Assembly: GCA_003215655.1 (NCBI GenBank)
Contig: QCKB01000001.1
Coordinates: forward strand, 434,001 to 498,000
DNA length: 64,000 bases
Direction of reading: 5' to 3'
DNA from: Prochlorococcus sp. AG-409-J16
GTDB lineage: Bacteria > Cyanobacteriota > Cyanobacteriia > PCC-6307 > Cyanobiaceae
Positions within the stretch are counted from its first letter, which is position 1; each line of letters begins with the position of its first letter. The translations under genes were made by a program, and so were the position numbers. Shown one piece after another: positions 18,280 through 27,754 of the stretch. A model generated the notes under the pieces. The model ran no database searches. It was not told the origin of the DNA and saw only the letters and a list, made by a program, of their open reading frames with translations.

Positions 18280-19605
18280 ATGAGTCCTGCCGCAACTAAA
18301 GCAGCAGCCAAAAAGGCCCCGCCAAAAGCGACTGCAAAAACCACTGCCCTCCCCGTTACAAGTAACAAAGGGCAAACAAATTCAAAGAAAGCTAAGGCCA
18401 CCTCCGCAAAAGCAAAATCTTCAAAAAAAGCTATAGGTACAGCTTCAAAAGCTACTAAAACAAAAAAAGCGAAAACCAAAAGCAAAGCCTCTAAGCCTTC
18501 TAGCAAGGCCCTTGATGTTGCTGCAGATCAACTAATTGCTAATGCCGAAGATAATTCCACTAATCCAGCCCTAACTAGCAACGATCTAGCTACGACCTCA
18601 ATTAGTGAAGAGGCTAAAGCAAGAGCTCTCGCAAGCATCAAAATTGGTCCAAAAGGAGTTTATACAGAAGATTCTATAAGGGTTTACCTACAAGAAATTG
18701 GACGCATACGTCTATTGCGTCCAGACGAAGAGATAGAACTGGCCCGAAAGATCGCTGATCTTTTGCATCTTGAAGAACTGGCAATCCAGTTTGAAACTGA
18801 TAACGGTCACTATCCGACAAATAAGGAATGGGGCGCTCTAGTTGAGATGCCTCAAATCAAATTCCGCAGACGTCTAATGCTAGGTCGGAGGGCGAAAGAA
18901 AAGATGGTGCAATCAAATCTCAGACTAGTTGTATCTATCGCCAAAAAGTATATGAATAGAGGCTTGTCTTTTCAAGATCTAATACAAGAAGGCAGCCTTG
19001 GACTTATCAGAGCAGCCGAAAAATTTGACCATGAAAAAGGCTATAAGTTCTCTACCTATGCAACCTGGTGGATCCGTCAAGCAATCACAAGAGCCATTGC
19101 TGATCAAAGTCGAACAATTCGACTCCCAGTTCATCTTTATGAAACCATTTCACGCATCAAAAAAACCACAAAAGTCTTAAGCCAAGAGTTTGGTAGAAAA
19201 CCAACAGAAGAAGAAATTGCAGAAAGCATGGAAATGACCATTGAGAAACTTAGATTCATAGCAAAAAGTGCTCAATTACCAATATCACTAGAAACACCTA
19301 TAGGCAAAGAAGAGGACTCGAGACTTGGGGATTTCATTGAAGCTGATATAGAGAATCCCGAACAAGATGTTGCTAAAAACCTTTTAAGAGAAGACCTAGA
19401 AGGTGTTCTTGCAACATTAAGTCCAAGAGAAAGGGATGTTCTCAGACTTCGCTATGGACTTGATGATGGGAGAATGAAAACGCTTGAAGAAATAGGCCAG
19501 ATATTTGATGTAACCAGAGAGCGAATAAGACAAATCGAGGCAAAAGCATTGCGAAAACTACGTCATCCAAATCGCAATGGTGTATTAAAGGAGTACATCA
19601 AATAA
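18280..19605 (+). CDS. rpoD: Principal RNA polymerase sigma factor (RpoD/SigA type)
   Basis: The 441-residue sigma-70 protein directs core RNA polymerase to housekeeping promoters. Regions 1.2-4 are intact: [20 protein letters not shown] (1.2), the region 2 block [20 protein letters not shown] followed by [20 protein letters not shown], region 3, and region 4 with [20 protein letters not shown] and [20 protein letters not shown]. The first ~78 residues are a low-complexity Lys/Ala/Ser/Thr tract in place of region 1.1; it is very basic whereas E. coli region 1.1 is acidic. The start is ATG at 18280. The region after it contains no gene before hemC. Confidence 0.96.
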   Translation: MSPAATKAAAKKAPPKATAKTTALPVTSNKGQTNSKKAKATSAKAKSSKKAIGTASKATKTKKAKTKSKASKPSSKALDVAADQLIANAEDNSTNPALTSNDLATTSISEEAKARALASIKIGPKGVYTEDSIRVYLQEIGRIRLLRPDEEIELARKIADLLHLEELAIQFETDNGHYPTNKEWGALVEMPQIKFRRRLMLGRRAKEKMVQSNLRLVVSIAKKYMNRGLSFQDLIQEGSLGLIRAAEKFDHEKGYKFSTYATWWIRQAITRAIADQSRTIRLPVHLYETISRIKKTTKVLSQEFGRKPTEEEIAESMEMTIEKLRFIAKSAQLPISLETPIGKEEDSRLGDFIEADIENPEQDVAKNLLREDLEGVLATLSPRERDVLRLRYGLDDGRMKTLEEIGQIFDVTRERIRQIEAKALRKLRHPNRNGVLKEYIK

Positions 19606-19963
19606 GGGATATATCTAGATAATTTTCCATAAACCAACCTTGATCTTAAAAATAAATTCAATTAAAGCTTTTGGAACCTCAACAAAAGTCAAGCCTTTAT
19701 TGGAAAGCTTGAAAATAGTGATCTCAAAAGGCGGATCAGTTACCTCTTATTGAAAAAATGCAAAACTCAACGCTCAATCCCAAGAGGCATTTACCAGTAG
19801 TTAAATGCCTACAAGTCTTTATGCAAAGCATTCCTTGCTCCAATTGAAAGCAAGTTCTTATGCGATTCAAGACCTTTTAAGCATCAGTGGTATAAAAGTT
19901 TTCAACTTGAGCACAAGATAGTTAGGTCGACTGTTTAGGCTGAGTTGCTTTTGATCCCTGCCA
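19606..19963. other. Intergenic region rpoD-hemC with a hairpin
   Basis: I see no gene here. The stretch holds one clear inverted repeat at 19785-19810 (listed separately) and scattered AT-rich tracts. A hemC promoter must lie in its right part, but I could not define -35 and -10 boxes with confidence. Confidence 0.5.
19785..19810. repeat. 9-bp perfect inverted repeat upstream of hemC
   Basis: AGGCATTTA (19785-19793) and TAAATGCCT (19802-19810) are perfect arms around the 8-base loop CCAGTAGT. No T-run follows, so it is not a standard terminator. It may be an operator, part of an RNA leader, or a small RNA hairpin. It lies about 150 bases before the hemC start. Confidence 0.6.
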
Positions 19964-20917
19964 ATGGCACTTGAGCAACTGCGCATCGCTTCACGTCGAA
20001 GCCAGCTGGCCATGGTCCAGACCAACTGGGTCAAAAAGGAGCTGGAAGAATCTCATCCAAACATTGCCATTTCTGTAGAAGCTATGGCAACACAAGGAGA
20101 CAAGATCCTAGATGTAGCCCTGGCAAAAATTGGAGATAAGGGCCTTTTTACCAAAGAGCTTGAGGCTCAAATGCTAATCGGGCAAGCAGAGATTGCTGTT
20201 CACTCTCTCAAAGATTTGCCAACGAACCTTCCAGAAGGGCTAATGCTTGGCTGCATTACAAAGAGAGAAGATCCTGCTGATGCTCTAGTTGTAAATAAAA
20301 AGAATGCTCACCACCAACTAGAAACTCTCCCTGAAGGAGCTGTTGTAGGGACAAGCTCATTACGAAGACTTGCCCAGTTAAGACATCACTATCCCCATCT
20401 TGTTTTCAAAGATATTCGGGGGAATGTAATAACCCGTTTAGAGAAACTTGATTCAGGACAATTCGACTGCCTAATACTTGCAGCCGCTGGTTTAAAAAGA
20501 CTAGGCTTTGGGGAGCGAATACATCAACTAATTCCAAGTGAGATTTCTCTCCATGCGGTAGGGCAAGGAGCTCTTGGTATTGAATGCGTAGAAAATCGTC
20601 CAGAAATAATTGAAATCATAAAAACGCTCGAGGATCCCGCCACCTCGCATCGCTGCCTTGCCGAAAGAGCATTCCTTAGAGAACTTGAAGGTGGGTGCCA
20701 AGTGCCCATAGGAGTAAACACAAGTATCGAAGAGGGCGAATTAATTCTCACAGGCATGGTTGCAAGCCTTGATGGGAAGAGACTCATTAGGGACGTCCGT
20801 CGCGGGCCTGCCGTAAACCCTGAATCAATTGGACTTGAACTTGCAAAAGTTTTGAAATCAAAAGGAGCTGGAGAAATTCTCGAGGAAATCTTTGCCTCTG
20901 TAAGACCAGAAGCTTGA
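19964..20917 (+). CDS. hemC: Porphobilinogen deaminase (hydroxymethylbilane synthase)
   Basis: HemC joins four porphobilinogens into hydroxymethylbilane for chlorophyll, heme and corrin synthesis. Key blocks are [62 protein letters not shown] and the cofactor-attachment Cys in [11 protein letters not shown]. The length of 317 residues is normal. The start is ATG at 19964, giving [14 protein letters not shown]. It has long flanks on both sides and appears to be a single-gene transcription unit. Confidence 0.97.
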   Translation: MALEQLRIASRRSQLAMVQTNWVKKELEESHPNIAISVEAMATQGDKILDVALAKIGDKGLFTKELEAQMLIGQAEIAVHSLKDLPTNLPEGLMLGCITKREDPADALVVNKKNAHHQLETLPEGAVVGTSSLRRLAQLRHHYPHLVFKDIRGNVITRLEKLDSGQFDCLILAAAGLKRLGFGERIHQLIPSEISLHAVGQGALGIECVENRPEIIEIIKTLEDPATSHRCLAERAFLRELEGGCQVPIGVNTSIEEGELILTGMVASLDGKRLIRDVRRGPAVNPESIGLELAKVLKSKGAGEILEEIFASVRPEA

Positions 20918-21041
20918 AGTGATTTCATAAATAAACATTTTAAAATCTACTAATTAGCCTCCCAGGATCTCAACCAAAATTAAATAAAATAGGGCCGAGG
21001 ACATCAGAACACAGAATCCAAAACAGCTCCATTGTTAATAG

Positions 21042-21629
21042 TTATTCAACTAATTTTGGTTGAATTTCAGAAAGATAACGTGCCTCACAAGCCTTAATGA
21101 TTTCAATAGCTTTCTCGACTCCAAAGAACCCATTTACACTGCAAGATCCAGGCTTCTTTAAATCCTTGTAATGCTCCCAATAGTACTGAGTTTCTTTTAA
21201 CCAATGTTCTCCAAGCATCTTATAACTAGTTATATGGTCTACACGCTTATCATCTGCCAGAACTCCAATTACCTTGTCATCAACTTCTCCTCCATCATCA
21301 AAAGTCATAATGCCAATTATCCTGGCCTCCACTATTGAGCCAGGGACCAATGGCTCTGTAACATTTACGATCTCAATATCCAAAGGGTCTCCATCTTCAT
21401 CCCAAGTTCTTGGAATACATCCATAGGCAAAAGGATAGGCAAGGGAAGAATAGCCAACACGATCAAGCTTGAGATGCCCAGTCTCTGTAATCAACTCGTA
21501 CTTATTGATGGTATTGGAATTAAGTTCCACAATTGTATTTAGTCTCAATTGAGCTTCATCAGCGAAAGCAGGCAGAACATGGAGCAAATTTGGCATCCTG
21601 CGACTTGGGGCTTGATCGATGTTTGCCAT
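21042..21629 (-). CDS. ppa: Canonical inorganic pyrophosphatase (family I)
   Basis: The 195-residue soluble pyrophosphatase has the full catalytic set: Glu in IVELNSN, Lys/Glu in INKYEL, Arg in LDRVGYSS, the DGDPLD motif with all three Asp, FDDGGEVDDK and the YK pair in EHYKDLKKPG. This is the main housekeeping enzyme, in contrast to the DGAPLD paralog near 5.3 kb. ATG at 21629 is preferred; TTG at 21638 would add three residues. It lies just downstream of an M32 carboxypeptidase gene on the same strand, with 27 bases between. Confidence 0.95.
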   Translation of the reverse strand: MANIDQAPSRRMPNLLHVLPAFADEAQLRLNTIVELNSNTINKYELITETGHLKLDRVGYSSLAYPFAYGCIPRTWDEDGDPLDIEIVNVTEPLVPGSIVEARIIGIMTFDDGGEVDDKVIGVLADDKRVDHITSYKMLGEHWLKETQYYWEHYKDLKKPGSCSVNGFFGVEKAIEIIKACEARYLSEIQPKLVE

Positions 21630-21656
21630 ACTTTTCAAAAGGACATAAAGACGATC

Positions 21657-23207
21657 CTACGAGGCGCTACCCAACTGCTCAATTTTTGTACCAAGGTAAT
21701 TAAGAAAAGGCTCTGCCGACAATGGCCTACCCGTTACATCCAGAACTAAATCCTCAGCATTTTTTTTACGACCATGTTGATGAACATTCTCTCTAAGCCA
21801 AGTCAGTAACTTGGATTCATTACCACATCGTATGCAGTCTTCCAAAGGGTCTGCGCCCTCTTCTCCAAGTTTTCGGAGCCCATCAGCCATCGCCTCAGAA
21901 AGTTGAGCACTAATTAAATGGCCTAACAAATAGGAAGGAAAGTATCCAAACTGGCCTTCACTCCAATGAACATCCTGTAAGCAACCTTCACTATCGTTCT
22001 GCGGAATCACTCCAAGCAAGTCGCCATATCGCTTATTCCATTCCCCTGGTAAATCTTCTACTGGCAATCCATTCTCAAGCAAGTCAACTTCAATATCCAA
22101 TCGAATCAAAATGTGCAATCCATATGTCAGTTCATCTGCCTCTACTCGATTAAGGCCTGGTGATAATGGGTTCATTTCAGACCAAAAGGCAAGAGAGGAA
22201 TCAAAAGGGGCTCCAGATTTCACAAAATGAGGCCAGAAACGTTCAGCAAAAGCCTTACTGCGAGCGACTCTGTTCTCCCAAAAAAGAGATTGGCTTTCAT
22301 GAACTGCCATTGAAGAAGCCTGCCCTAATGGCCAAGCGAACCAACTATTTGCTTGAGAAGGTAATCCTTGCTCATATAAGGAGTGTCCCCACTCATGTGC
22401 TGTTGCGAGAAAACAAGACAAAGGCTGCCCTGGTACCACACGGTTACTTATACGAAAATCTTTCGGGCCAAGAGTTATTGAGAATGGATGAGGTGATCTA
22501 GCAACACAAGTCATACTTTGATCTTGCCCCCATTCTTGAAGAAGAAGCTCACAAAGGGACTGCTGCGTCAACTCATCGAAGTCCCATTTGCTTTTTGATG
22601 GTCTAGGGAAAGACCCCACACTTTCCAAGAGGACAGGCAATCTTTGACGTAGAGGGGCGAAAAGTTCTTGAAGCCTTTTGAGACTGAGTTCCGGCTCAAA
22701 AGGCTGTGCAAGGGTTTCCCAGCAAGTTCTAGGTTCATCAAGCTGCCGAGCTTGCTCTTGCCTCAATGAAATCAGGTGCCTAAGTGCTCCTGCAAAACAA
22801 CTGAAATCAGAACTTAACTTGGCCTTCTGCCATCGCTCGTAACCAATCGCTTTAGCACTTGCTAGAGAAGCAACCAGCTCAGGATCCAAATGTTTTTGCC
22901 TTATTAGATCCTGTTCAAGAAGCTCAAGATTCCTTGCTTTCTCAGAAACTTGTTGCTCATCCAGCTCACCTGAGCGAGAGTCAACTTCAAATTCATTTCT
23001 CGCATCATTCAAAAGCCCCTCAAAGTGACTACTACTTTGACGCGCATGGATATTCCTTGCCAAAAGGCTAAGTTGTTCACCCCTCCAGACCGCTCCTGCA
23101 GAAGGCATCCTTGTATTTTGGTCCCAATAAAGAGTGTTCTGAATCGAGACCAATAACTGGGTCTCTCGTAAATACTCCCCCAGTAGCCACCAGGCACTTG
23201 AAGGCAA
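21657..23207 (-). CDS. Carboxypeptidase Taq family metallopeptidase (M32)
   Basis: The 516-residue cytosolic zinc carboxypeptidase is of MEROPS family M32. The zinc site HEWGH is at residues 271-275, preceded by the family motif SPHPFS (about 238-243). The third zinc ligand is likely the Glu in VHESQSLFWEN, and the downstream block RVEADELTYGLHILIRLDIE is typical. Members remove C-terminal amino acids with broad specificity and probably serve peptide turnover. Length and motifs are normal. ppa follows on the same strand, so they may be co-transcribed. Confidence 0.95.
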   Translation of the reverse strand: MPSSAWWLLGEYLRETQLLVSIQNTLYWDQNTRMPSAGAVWRGEQLSLLARNIHARQSSSHFEGLLNDARNEFEVDSRSGELDEQQVSEKARNLELLEQDLIRQKHLDPELVASLASAKAIGYERWQKAKLSSDFSCFAGALRHLISLRQEQARQLDEPRTCWETLAQPFEPELSLKRLQELFAPLRQRLPVLLESVGSFPRPSKSKWDFDELTQQSLCELLLQEWGQDQSMTCVARSPHPFSITLGPKDFRISNRVVPGQPLSCFLATAHEWGHSLYEQGLPSQANSWFAWPLGQASSMAVHESQSLFWENRVARSKAFAERFWPHFVKSGAPFDSSLAFWSEMNPLSPGLNRVEADELTYGLHILIRLDIEVDLLENGLPVEDLPGEWNKRYGDLLGVIPQNDSEGCLQDVHWSEGQFGYFPSYLLGHLISAQLSEAMADGLRKLGEEGADPLEDCIRCGNESKLLTWLRENVHQHGRKKNAEDLVLDVTGRPLSAEPFLNYLGTKIEQLGSAS

Positions 23208-23354
23208 TGGTTAGACCAACAACTATCTAAACCTTAATCAAGCAAGCAACAAAGGAGTAGGAAAAAGCTAGAACGGAGTTGAAAACCTCACTAAGTCAAT
23301 AAAAACGTTTAGGCAAGGCTGCAAATCTAGCCTCAAATGTATGGATCAAAGGGA

Positions 23355-23372
23355 TTTCAAACCTGCTTGAAA
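23355..23372. repeat. 6-bp inverted repeat upstream of yjbQ-like gene
   Basis: TTTCAA (23355-23360) and TTGAAA (23367-23372) flank ACCTGC, about 50 bases before the start of the YjbQ-family gene. It could be an operator-like dyad. The arms are short and AT-rich, so chance is possible. Confidence 0.3.
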
Positions 23373-23419
23373 CTCTCGTGATAAGAATCAAAATTAAAGG
23401 AAGCGTCTTTTAATGCCAT

Positions 23420-23878
23420 ATGTCCCTACATCAATCGATGGAACAACTGGATATAAAAACACATGGGGAAGGCTTCATAAATCTCACCCCCACAATTAAT
23501 TCTTGGTTAGCCCAAAACGAAATAACAAATGGGGTTCTACATATAACTGCTCTCCACACTAGTTGCAGCCTAACTATCAATGAAAATGCCGATCCAAAGG
23601 TTTTAGAAGATTTGTCGTCTTATATGAAAGCATTAGTCCCAGAAGAAGGGTTCAAATCAATTAGTGGAAATGGCTCCTCTTTTAATTACAAGCACTCAGA
23701 TGAAGGGCCTGACGACATGCCTGCGCACATTCGAACAGCACTAACTTGCAGCAACCTTAGTTTAAGTATTAATTCAGGCAGACTTCTTCTAGGAACTTGG
23801 CAAGCTGTATATCTTTGGGAGCATCGCTCAAGAAGACAATTCAGGAAAATCAATCTACATGCAATTGGTGAAATGTAA
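23420..23878 (+). CDS. YjbQ/UPF0047 family protein
   Basis: The 152-residue protein belongs to the YjbQ (UPF0047) family, whose members have been reported to show thiamine-phosphate synthase side activity; the true role is unsettled. The family signature is LHTSCSLTINENADPKVLEDL, followed by SDEGPDDMPAHIRTAL and LGTWQAVYLWEHRSRRQFRKI. The conserved His and Asp/Glu residues in these blocks form the presumed metal site. The start is ATG at 23420; an internal ATG at 23438 is possible. Confidence 0.9.
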   Translation: MSLHQSMEQLDIKTHGEGFINLTPTINSWLAQNEITNGVLHITALHTSCSLTINENADPKVLEDLSSYMKALVPEEGFKSISGNGSSFNYKHSDEGPDDMPAHIRTALTCSNLSLSINSGRLLLGTWQAVYLWEHRSRRQFRKINLHAIGEM

Positions 23879-23947
23879 GCACTCACATCTTATGGAAATA
23901 AGGCTTAACCTCTATTAAATCAAAGAATTAAATCTAACTCTAAGCTC

Positions 23948-24241
23948 ATGAAAGCACGACTCCTATCATCTGAAGAGCTCAATCAATCACTAAAAAAGCT
24001 TCCTAGATGGTCCCTTAAAGAAGGAAAGCTATATCTGGAATTAGTTTTTGAAAATTTCGGAGAGGCTTTTGGTTTTATAGCAAAGGTAGCCCTTCTTGCT
24101 GAGAAGAAGAATCATCACCCAGAATGGAGCAATGTCTATGCAAAGGTAACTATAAAATTAACGACTCATGACTTAGGAGGCATAAGCAACATGGATATAG
24201 ATTTCGCTAATGAAATAAACATGATGCAACCAATAAAATAG
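23948..24241 (+). CDS. Pterin-4a-carbinolamine dehydratase-like protein
   Basis: The 97-residue protein is of the PCD/DCoH family. The active-site stretch is [15 protein letters not shown], then [17 protein letters not shown]. In animals the enzyme regenerates tetrahydrobiopterin; in cyanobacteria a role in pterin recycling or Moco/folate-related processes is proposed but unproven. The catalytic His pair (HH) and the THD motif are both intact. It is followed by a CobW-like gene 74 bases later. Confidence 0.92.
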   Translation: MKARLLSSEELNQSLKKLPRWSLKEGKLYLELVFENFGEAFGFIAKVALLAEKKNHHPEWSNVYAKVTIKLTTHDLGGISNMDIDFANEINMMQPIK

Positions 24242-24315
24242 TTTTTCCGAGAACAAGCCCTAGTTTTTGAGGGAGAGGTTGCAAACATTAATCAATTTTT
24301 TATTCATTCAAATTC

Positions 24316-25416
24316 ATGGTTAAAAACAATTCTTTTTCAAAAGAGAGTCCATCAAAAGTGCAAACAGCTCAAACTGAAACATCTCCAGTTCCAGTAACTA
24401 TTATTACGGGATTCCTAGGTTCTGGTAAAACAACTCTCCTTAATTACATTTTAAACAATCAAACTGGAGTCAGGACTGCTGTACTCGTAAATGAATTTGG
24501 CGAGATAGGAATAGATAACGATCTGATTTTGACAACGAGCGAAAGCATGATCGAACTTAGTAATGGTTGTATCTGCTGCTCTATTAATGGCGAATTACTA
24601 GAAGCAGTAGATCGAATCCTCGACCAACCTAATTCAATCGATTACCTAGTTGTAGAGACGACAGGCTTAGCAGACCCGCTACCGGTAGCAATGACATTTT
24701 TAGGAAGCGAGCTAAGAGACCTAACACGTCTAGATTCAATTATCACTGTTATTGATGCAGAAAACTTTGATACCGAACTTCTTTCTAGCCAAGTAGGACG
24801 TTCCCAAATTCTTTACGGTGACATCCTCCTATTGAATAAATGCGATCTTGTTGATGAGCAGAGGCTCTTAGAAGTCGAAACAACCTTGAGCGAGGTCAAA
24901 AAAGAAGCAAGGCTTTTACGAGCCACAAAAGGTGAAGTCCCATTACCACTTTTGATGAGCGTTGGCCTCTTTGAAACCGATCGGGTTGCTATCAAGCAAG
25001 AACCGCAAGACCATAGTGAATGTGACCACGATCATGGCAAATGTAACCATAAGCACCAAAAAGGATCTTCAAGCAATATCCATACAAAAAGCAATGCGGA
25101 ACAAGTTGGTATAGAAGGTTTTACTTCACTTTCCTTTAGCAGTTATAACCAATTTGCCCTAAGGAAGTTTCAAAATTTTCTAGATAACCAATTACCAGCT
25201 GAAGTATTTCGGGCTAAAGGCATTCTCTGGTTCAAAGAAAGTGAAAGGAGACATATTTTCCATTTAGCGGGGAAGCGGTTCTCTATAGATGACACTGATT
25301 GGGATGGCGAAAGAAAGAACAAGCTCGTATTAATAGGTCGCAATCTCAACCATCAGAAAATCAAGAGCCAATTACAAGCCTGTGTAGCCAAAGACACTGA
25401 AGAAGGCCTCTCTTGA
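24316..25416 (+). CDS. CobW/COG0523 P-loop GTPase, putative metal chaperone
   Basis: The 366-residue G3E-family GTPase has Walker A GFLGSGKTTLLNYIL (from residue 32), NEFGEIGIDNDL, the metal-binding GCICC (Cys85, Cys87, Cys88) and a GTP-specificity NKCD. A His/Cys-rich insert, HSECDHDHGKCNHKHQK, separates the GTPase domain from the C-terminal CobW_C domain, as in zinc or nickel chaperones. Proteins of this group deliver or allocate metal ions, most often Zn2+. It is followed by a tiny membrane protein gene and then an iron-type ABC permease, so this is a metal-related neighbourhood. Confidence 0.93.
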   Translation: MVKNNSFSKESPSKVQTAQTETSPVPVTIITGFLGSGKTTLLNYILNNQTGVRTAVLVNEFGEIGIDNDLILTTSESMIELSNGCICCSINGELLEAVDRILDQPNSIDYLVVETTGLADPLPVAMTFLGSELRDLTRLDSIITVIDAENFDTELLSSQVGRSQILYGDILLLNKCDLVDEQRLLEVETTLSEVKKEARLLRATKGEVPLPLLMSVGLFETDRVAIKQEPQDHSECDHDHGKCNHKHQKGSSSNIHTKSNAEQVGIEGFTSLSFSSYNQFALRKFQNFLDNQLPAEVFRAKGILWFKESERRHIFHLAGKRFSIDDTDWDGERKNKLVLIGRNLNHQKIKSQLQACVAKDTEEGLS

Positions 25417-25561
25417 AAAAAACATGAAGAATTTCTCTTCTTAGAGAAACAGTGTCAACAGCCTGAAGTGCTAACAGGGTGAGCAATCTCGAGGAGATCA
25501 ACTCATCCAAGCAATTTAACAATCACCTTTTTTATACAGTCACTTCGCCACAACTTGTCTA

Positions 25562-25732
25562 ATGTGGCTTTCCTTGGAGCTAGTCATGATTGGATTGCAA
25601 TTTGCTATCACCTGTCTTGTCCTTGGAATACTGGCCTTCTGGTTATTAGCAAACTCAGATGATGACAACAGTGGAGGAGGGCTTATGGAGCCTTCTCTTA
25701 GCCCAATAAAAATAAGGGATTCGCAGAACTAA
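25562..25732 (+). CDS. Tiny single-span membrane protein, unknown function
   Basis: A 56-residue frame starts with ATG at 25562, with a second in-frame ATG at 25586 (MIGLQFAITCLVLG). It encodes one strong transmembrane helix (FAITCLVLGILAFWLLA), then an acidic/Gly turn SDDDNSGGG and a short soluble tail. The topology is like that of small photosystem or transporter-associated peptides, but I do not recognise it. It lies between the CobW-like gene and the FutB-like permease on the same strand. The reading frame is open and protein-like. Confidence 0.55.
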   Translation: MWLSLELVMIGLQFAITCLVLGILAFWLLANSDDDNSGGGLMEPSLSPIKIRDSQN

Positions 25733-25864
25733 CCCATAATCTCCAAAACTTTAGAAAAAAGATTCAAAAAAATTTCTATATTTAGCCAGCCCAGTAACTT
25801 AACTTGGCTTCCTCTTCTCTACTAAAAAAGCTTTCATTATCTAAAAGCTGAAATCTATAAACTA

Positions 25865-27475
25865 ATGTCGATAAGCGTAAACAGTGCAAAGCATTCGAAC
25901 TTCTCTCCACTAAGAAAACGATTAGAGCCAGGTCGCTTAATACTTGGCTTGCTCGCAATATCCCTTGCATCCTTAGCCATATTCCCGCTAATTGGACTAG
26001 TCGCAGAAGGTCTTAAAGGCCTAAGGGATGGTTCATCCAACTTAGGAATTGATGGACCTGCACAAATCAAAGGAACATTTGAGCTGGTTATTGGTACAGC
26101 CCTGCTTGGTGGATTCCTAGGGACAGCCAATGGATGGTTACTTGCCAATTGCCGCTTTCCTGGAAGACGGTTCCTAAGAATTGCTCAACTAATTCCTCTA
26201 GCTACGCCAGCTTATTTACTTTCAGCGACACTAATTGATCTTGGCAGCATTAATGCCATCAGGATCCATGGGATGAGCTGGGGAATATTAATAATGGGGC
26301 TAACAACATATCCCTATGTTTTCTTATTAAGCACAGAAAGCTTTGCTATTTGCGGAAGAGGTCAACTAGAAGCTTGTAGAAGCCTTGGAGTAGGACCTTG
26401 GGAAAGCTTTCGCAGAGTTGCGCTACCAATGGCAATGCCTGCAATTGGCGCCGGAATTGCCCTAATGGGCATGGAGGTAATCAACGAGCTTGGAGCAGTT
26501 CAATTACTAAATATTCCAAGTATTTCTGCAGGGATCGTTGAAAACTGGGTTGCAGAAGGAAACCCAGCAGGAGCAATTGGGCTGGCAATTATTGCATTAG
26601 CAATAGTGATTACACTCTTGGCATATGAACGAACTCTAAGAAGACGTAGTAAACGGTGGAGCGAAGGTATAAACAATGGAGAGACTCATACATGGCGCAT
26701 AAAGGGTTATCGGGCACTATTAGCCCAGTCACTAGCAGCAATTCCTCCAACCTTCACTCTAGGAACTCCTATTCTTTGGGCTGTTTTAAACATCGATCAA
26801 CTTAGTAAAGGTTTCGATATTGAACTGTTTGCACTTACAGCAAGAAGTCTTGGGCTAGGCATTTCGGCAGCCTTTATAACAACTTTAATTGCATTGATTT
26901 TAGCAATCGCCAAAAGATGGCGGTCGGAAAAGTGGCTAAAAAATATCACCTTCTTAGCAGGAATTGGATATGCAATACCAGGAGCTGTAATGGCGCTAGG
27001 TATACAATCTTTTGGGATATCTAAATTATCCCTTGCACCTATTGTATTACTCCTATGGGGGTACAGTGCTCGCTTTCTAACAATAGCAAAAGGTGGCTTA
27101 GATGCAGGTCTAGAAAGGCTTTCTCCCAGTTTAGATGAAGCCGCCACTGGGCTAGGCTACCGCTGGCCAGGGGTTCTGAAACATATTCATCTTCCTCTCT
27201 TAAAAGGACCAATTGCAGTAGGGTCTCTATTAGTATTTGTTGATACCTTAAAAGAACTCCCACTTACATTTGTTTTAAGGCCATTTGATTTTGACACCCT
27301 TTCAGTACGCGTATTTCAATATGCAAGTGATGAGAGAATGGCCGAATCTCTTTTACCAGCGATGATAATTCTAGTACTAGGCTTAATCGCATCACTTGCT
27401 CTAATACCCGGACTGGATAATTCCAAAGAGAGACATTCAAGAGAAAATGTCGCCAGGCCAGCAGCCTCTAATTAA
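25865..27475 (+). CDS. futB: Iron(III)-type ABC transporter permease (FutB/ThiP type)
   Basis: The 536-residue integral membrane protein is a double-length binding-protein-dependent permease, with two permease modules of about six helices each. The EAA-type loops are visible: ACRSLGVGPWESFRRVALPM and, in the second half, DEAATGLGYRWPGVLKHIHLPLL. The pattern VDTLKELPLTFVLRPFDFDTLSVRVFQYASDER fits FutB-like permeases for ferric iron. FutA (binding) and FutC (ATPase) are not in the window. The symbol rests on family resemblance; thiamine permeases share this fold. Confidence 0.85.
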   Translation: MSISVNSAKHSNFSPLRKRLEPGRLILGLLAISLASLAIFPLIGLVAEGLKGLRDGSSNLGIDGPAQIKGTFELVIGTALLGGFLGTANGWLLANCRFPGRRFLRIAQLIPLATPAYLLSATLIDLGSINAIRIHGMSWGILIMGLTTYPYVFLLSTESFAICGRGQLEACRSLGVGPWESFRRVALPMAMPAIGAGIALMGMEVINELGAVQLLNIPSISAGIVENWVAEGNPAGAIGLAIIALAIVITLLAYERTLRRRSKRWSEGINNGETHTWRIKGYRALLAQSLAAIPPTFTLGTPILWAVLNIDQLSKGFDIELFALTARSLGLGISAAFITTLIALILAIAKRWRSEKWLKNITFLAGIGYAIPGAVMALGIQSFGISKLSLAPIVLLLWGYSARFLTIAKGGLDAGLERLSPSLDEAATGLGYRWPGVLKHIHLPLLKGPIAVGSLLVFVDTLKELPLTFVLRPFDFDTLSVRVFQYASDERMAESLLPAMIILVLGLIASLALIPGLDNSKERHSRENVARPAASN

Positions 27476-27519
27476 TCAATAATCACAGAAAGAATAAAGT
27501 ATTTTTAAGCAAAGGAAAA

Positions 27520-27537
27520 GCCCCTAAAGCTAGGGGC
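27520..27537 (-). terminator. Rho-independent terminator for the DUF4278 gene
   Basis: GCCCCTA (27520-27526) and TAGGGGC (27531-27537) form a perfect 7-bp stem with loop AAGC. Read on the minus strand, the stem is followed by TTTTCCTTT, a weak U-run, so it terminates the minus-strand DUF4278 gene (27559-27747). On the plus strand only A/G follows, so it would serve the futB side poorly. Confidence 0.75.
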
Positions 27538-27558
27538 AGAAAGAAAGAAACAAAACAA

Positions 27559-27747
27559 CTACTTAATGTAAGTAGCACCTCGATAAGTTAAAACAACTTC
27601 CTGATGCAAAGCTGAATCTTGTCTTCTTTTCAAGTAAGTTTGCCTTCGATATGTCAATTTAAGCAAGTCCTGAGGATGCGACTGAGAAAGTGATTGATGA
27701 AGCCTTAAATAAGACTTGCCCCTATAAATAAGAGTAGAGGATTGCAT
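27559..27747 (-). CDS. DUF4278-like protein with three YRG/Y repeats
   Basis: This 62-residue protein has three copies of a short motif: LIYRGKSYLR (residues 6-15), LTYRRQTYLK (31-40) and LTYRGATYIK (53-62). DUF4278 proteins of cyanobacteria carry this LTYRGxxY motif, usually one to a few copies; function unknown. The protein is basic and soluble-looking with a Ser/Gln-rich linker. A terminator follows it, and a structured region with several hairpins lies upstream, so it may have a long 5' leader. Confidence 0.75.
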   Translation of the reverse strand: MQSSTLIYRGKSYLRLHQSLSQSHPQDLLKLTYRRQTYLKRRQDSALHQEVVLTYRGATYIK

Positions 27748-27754
27748 TAATTAG

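Noticed and set aside
22160-22501. Long antisense frame inside the M32 carboxypeptidase
   Set aside because: The opposite strand encodes a fully conserved metallopeptidase with HEWGH at this place; the antisense frame has no protein-like ordering.
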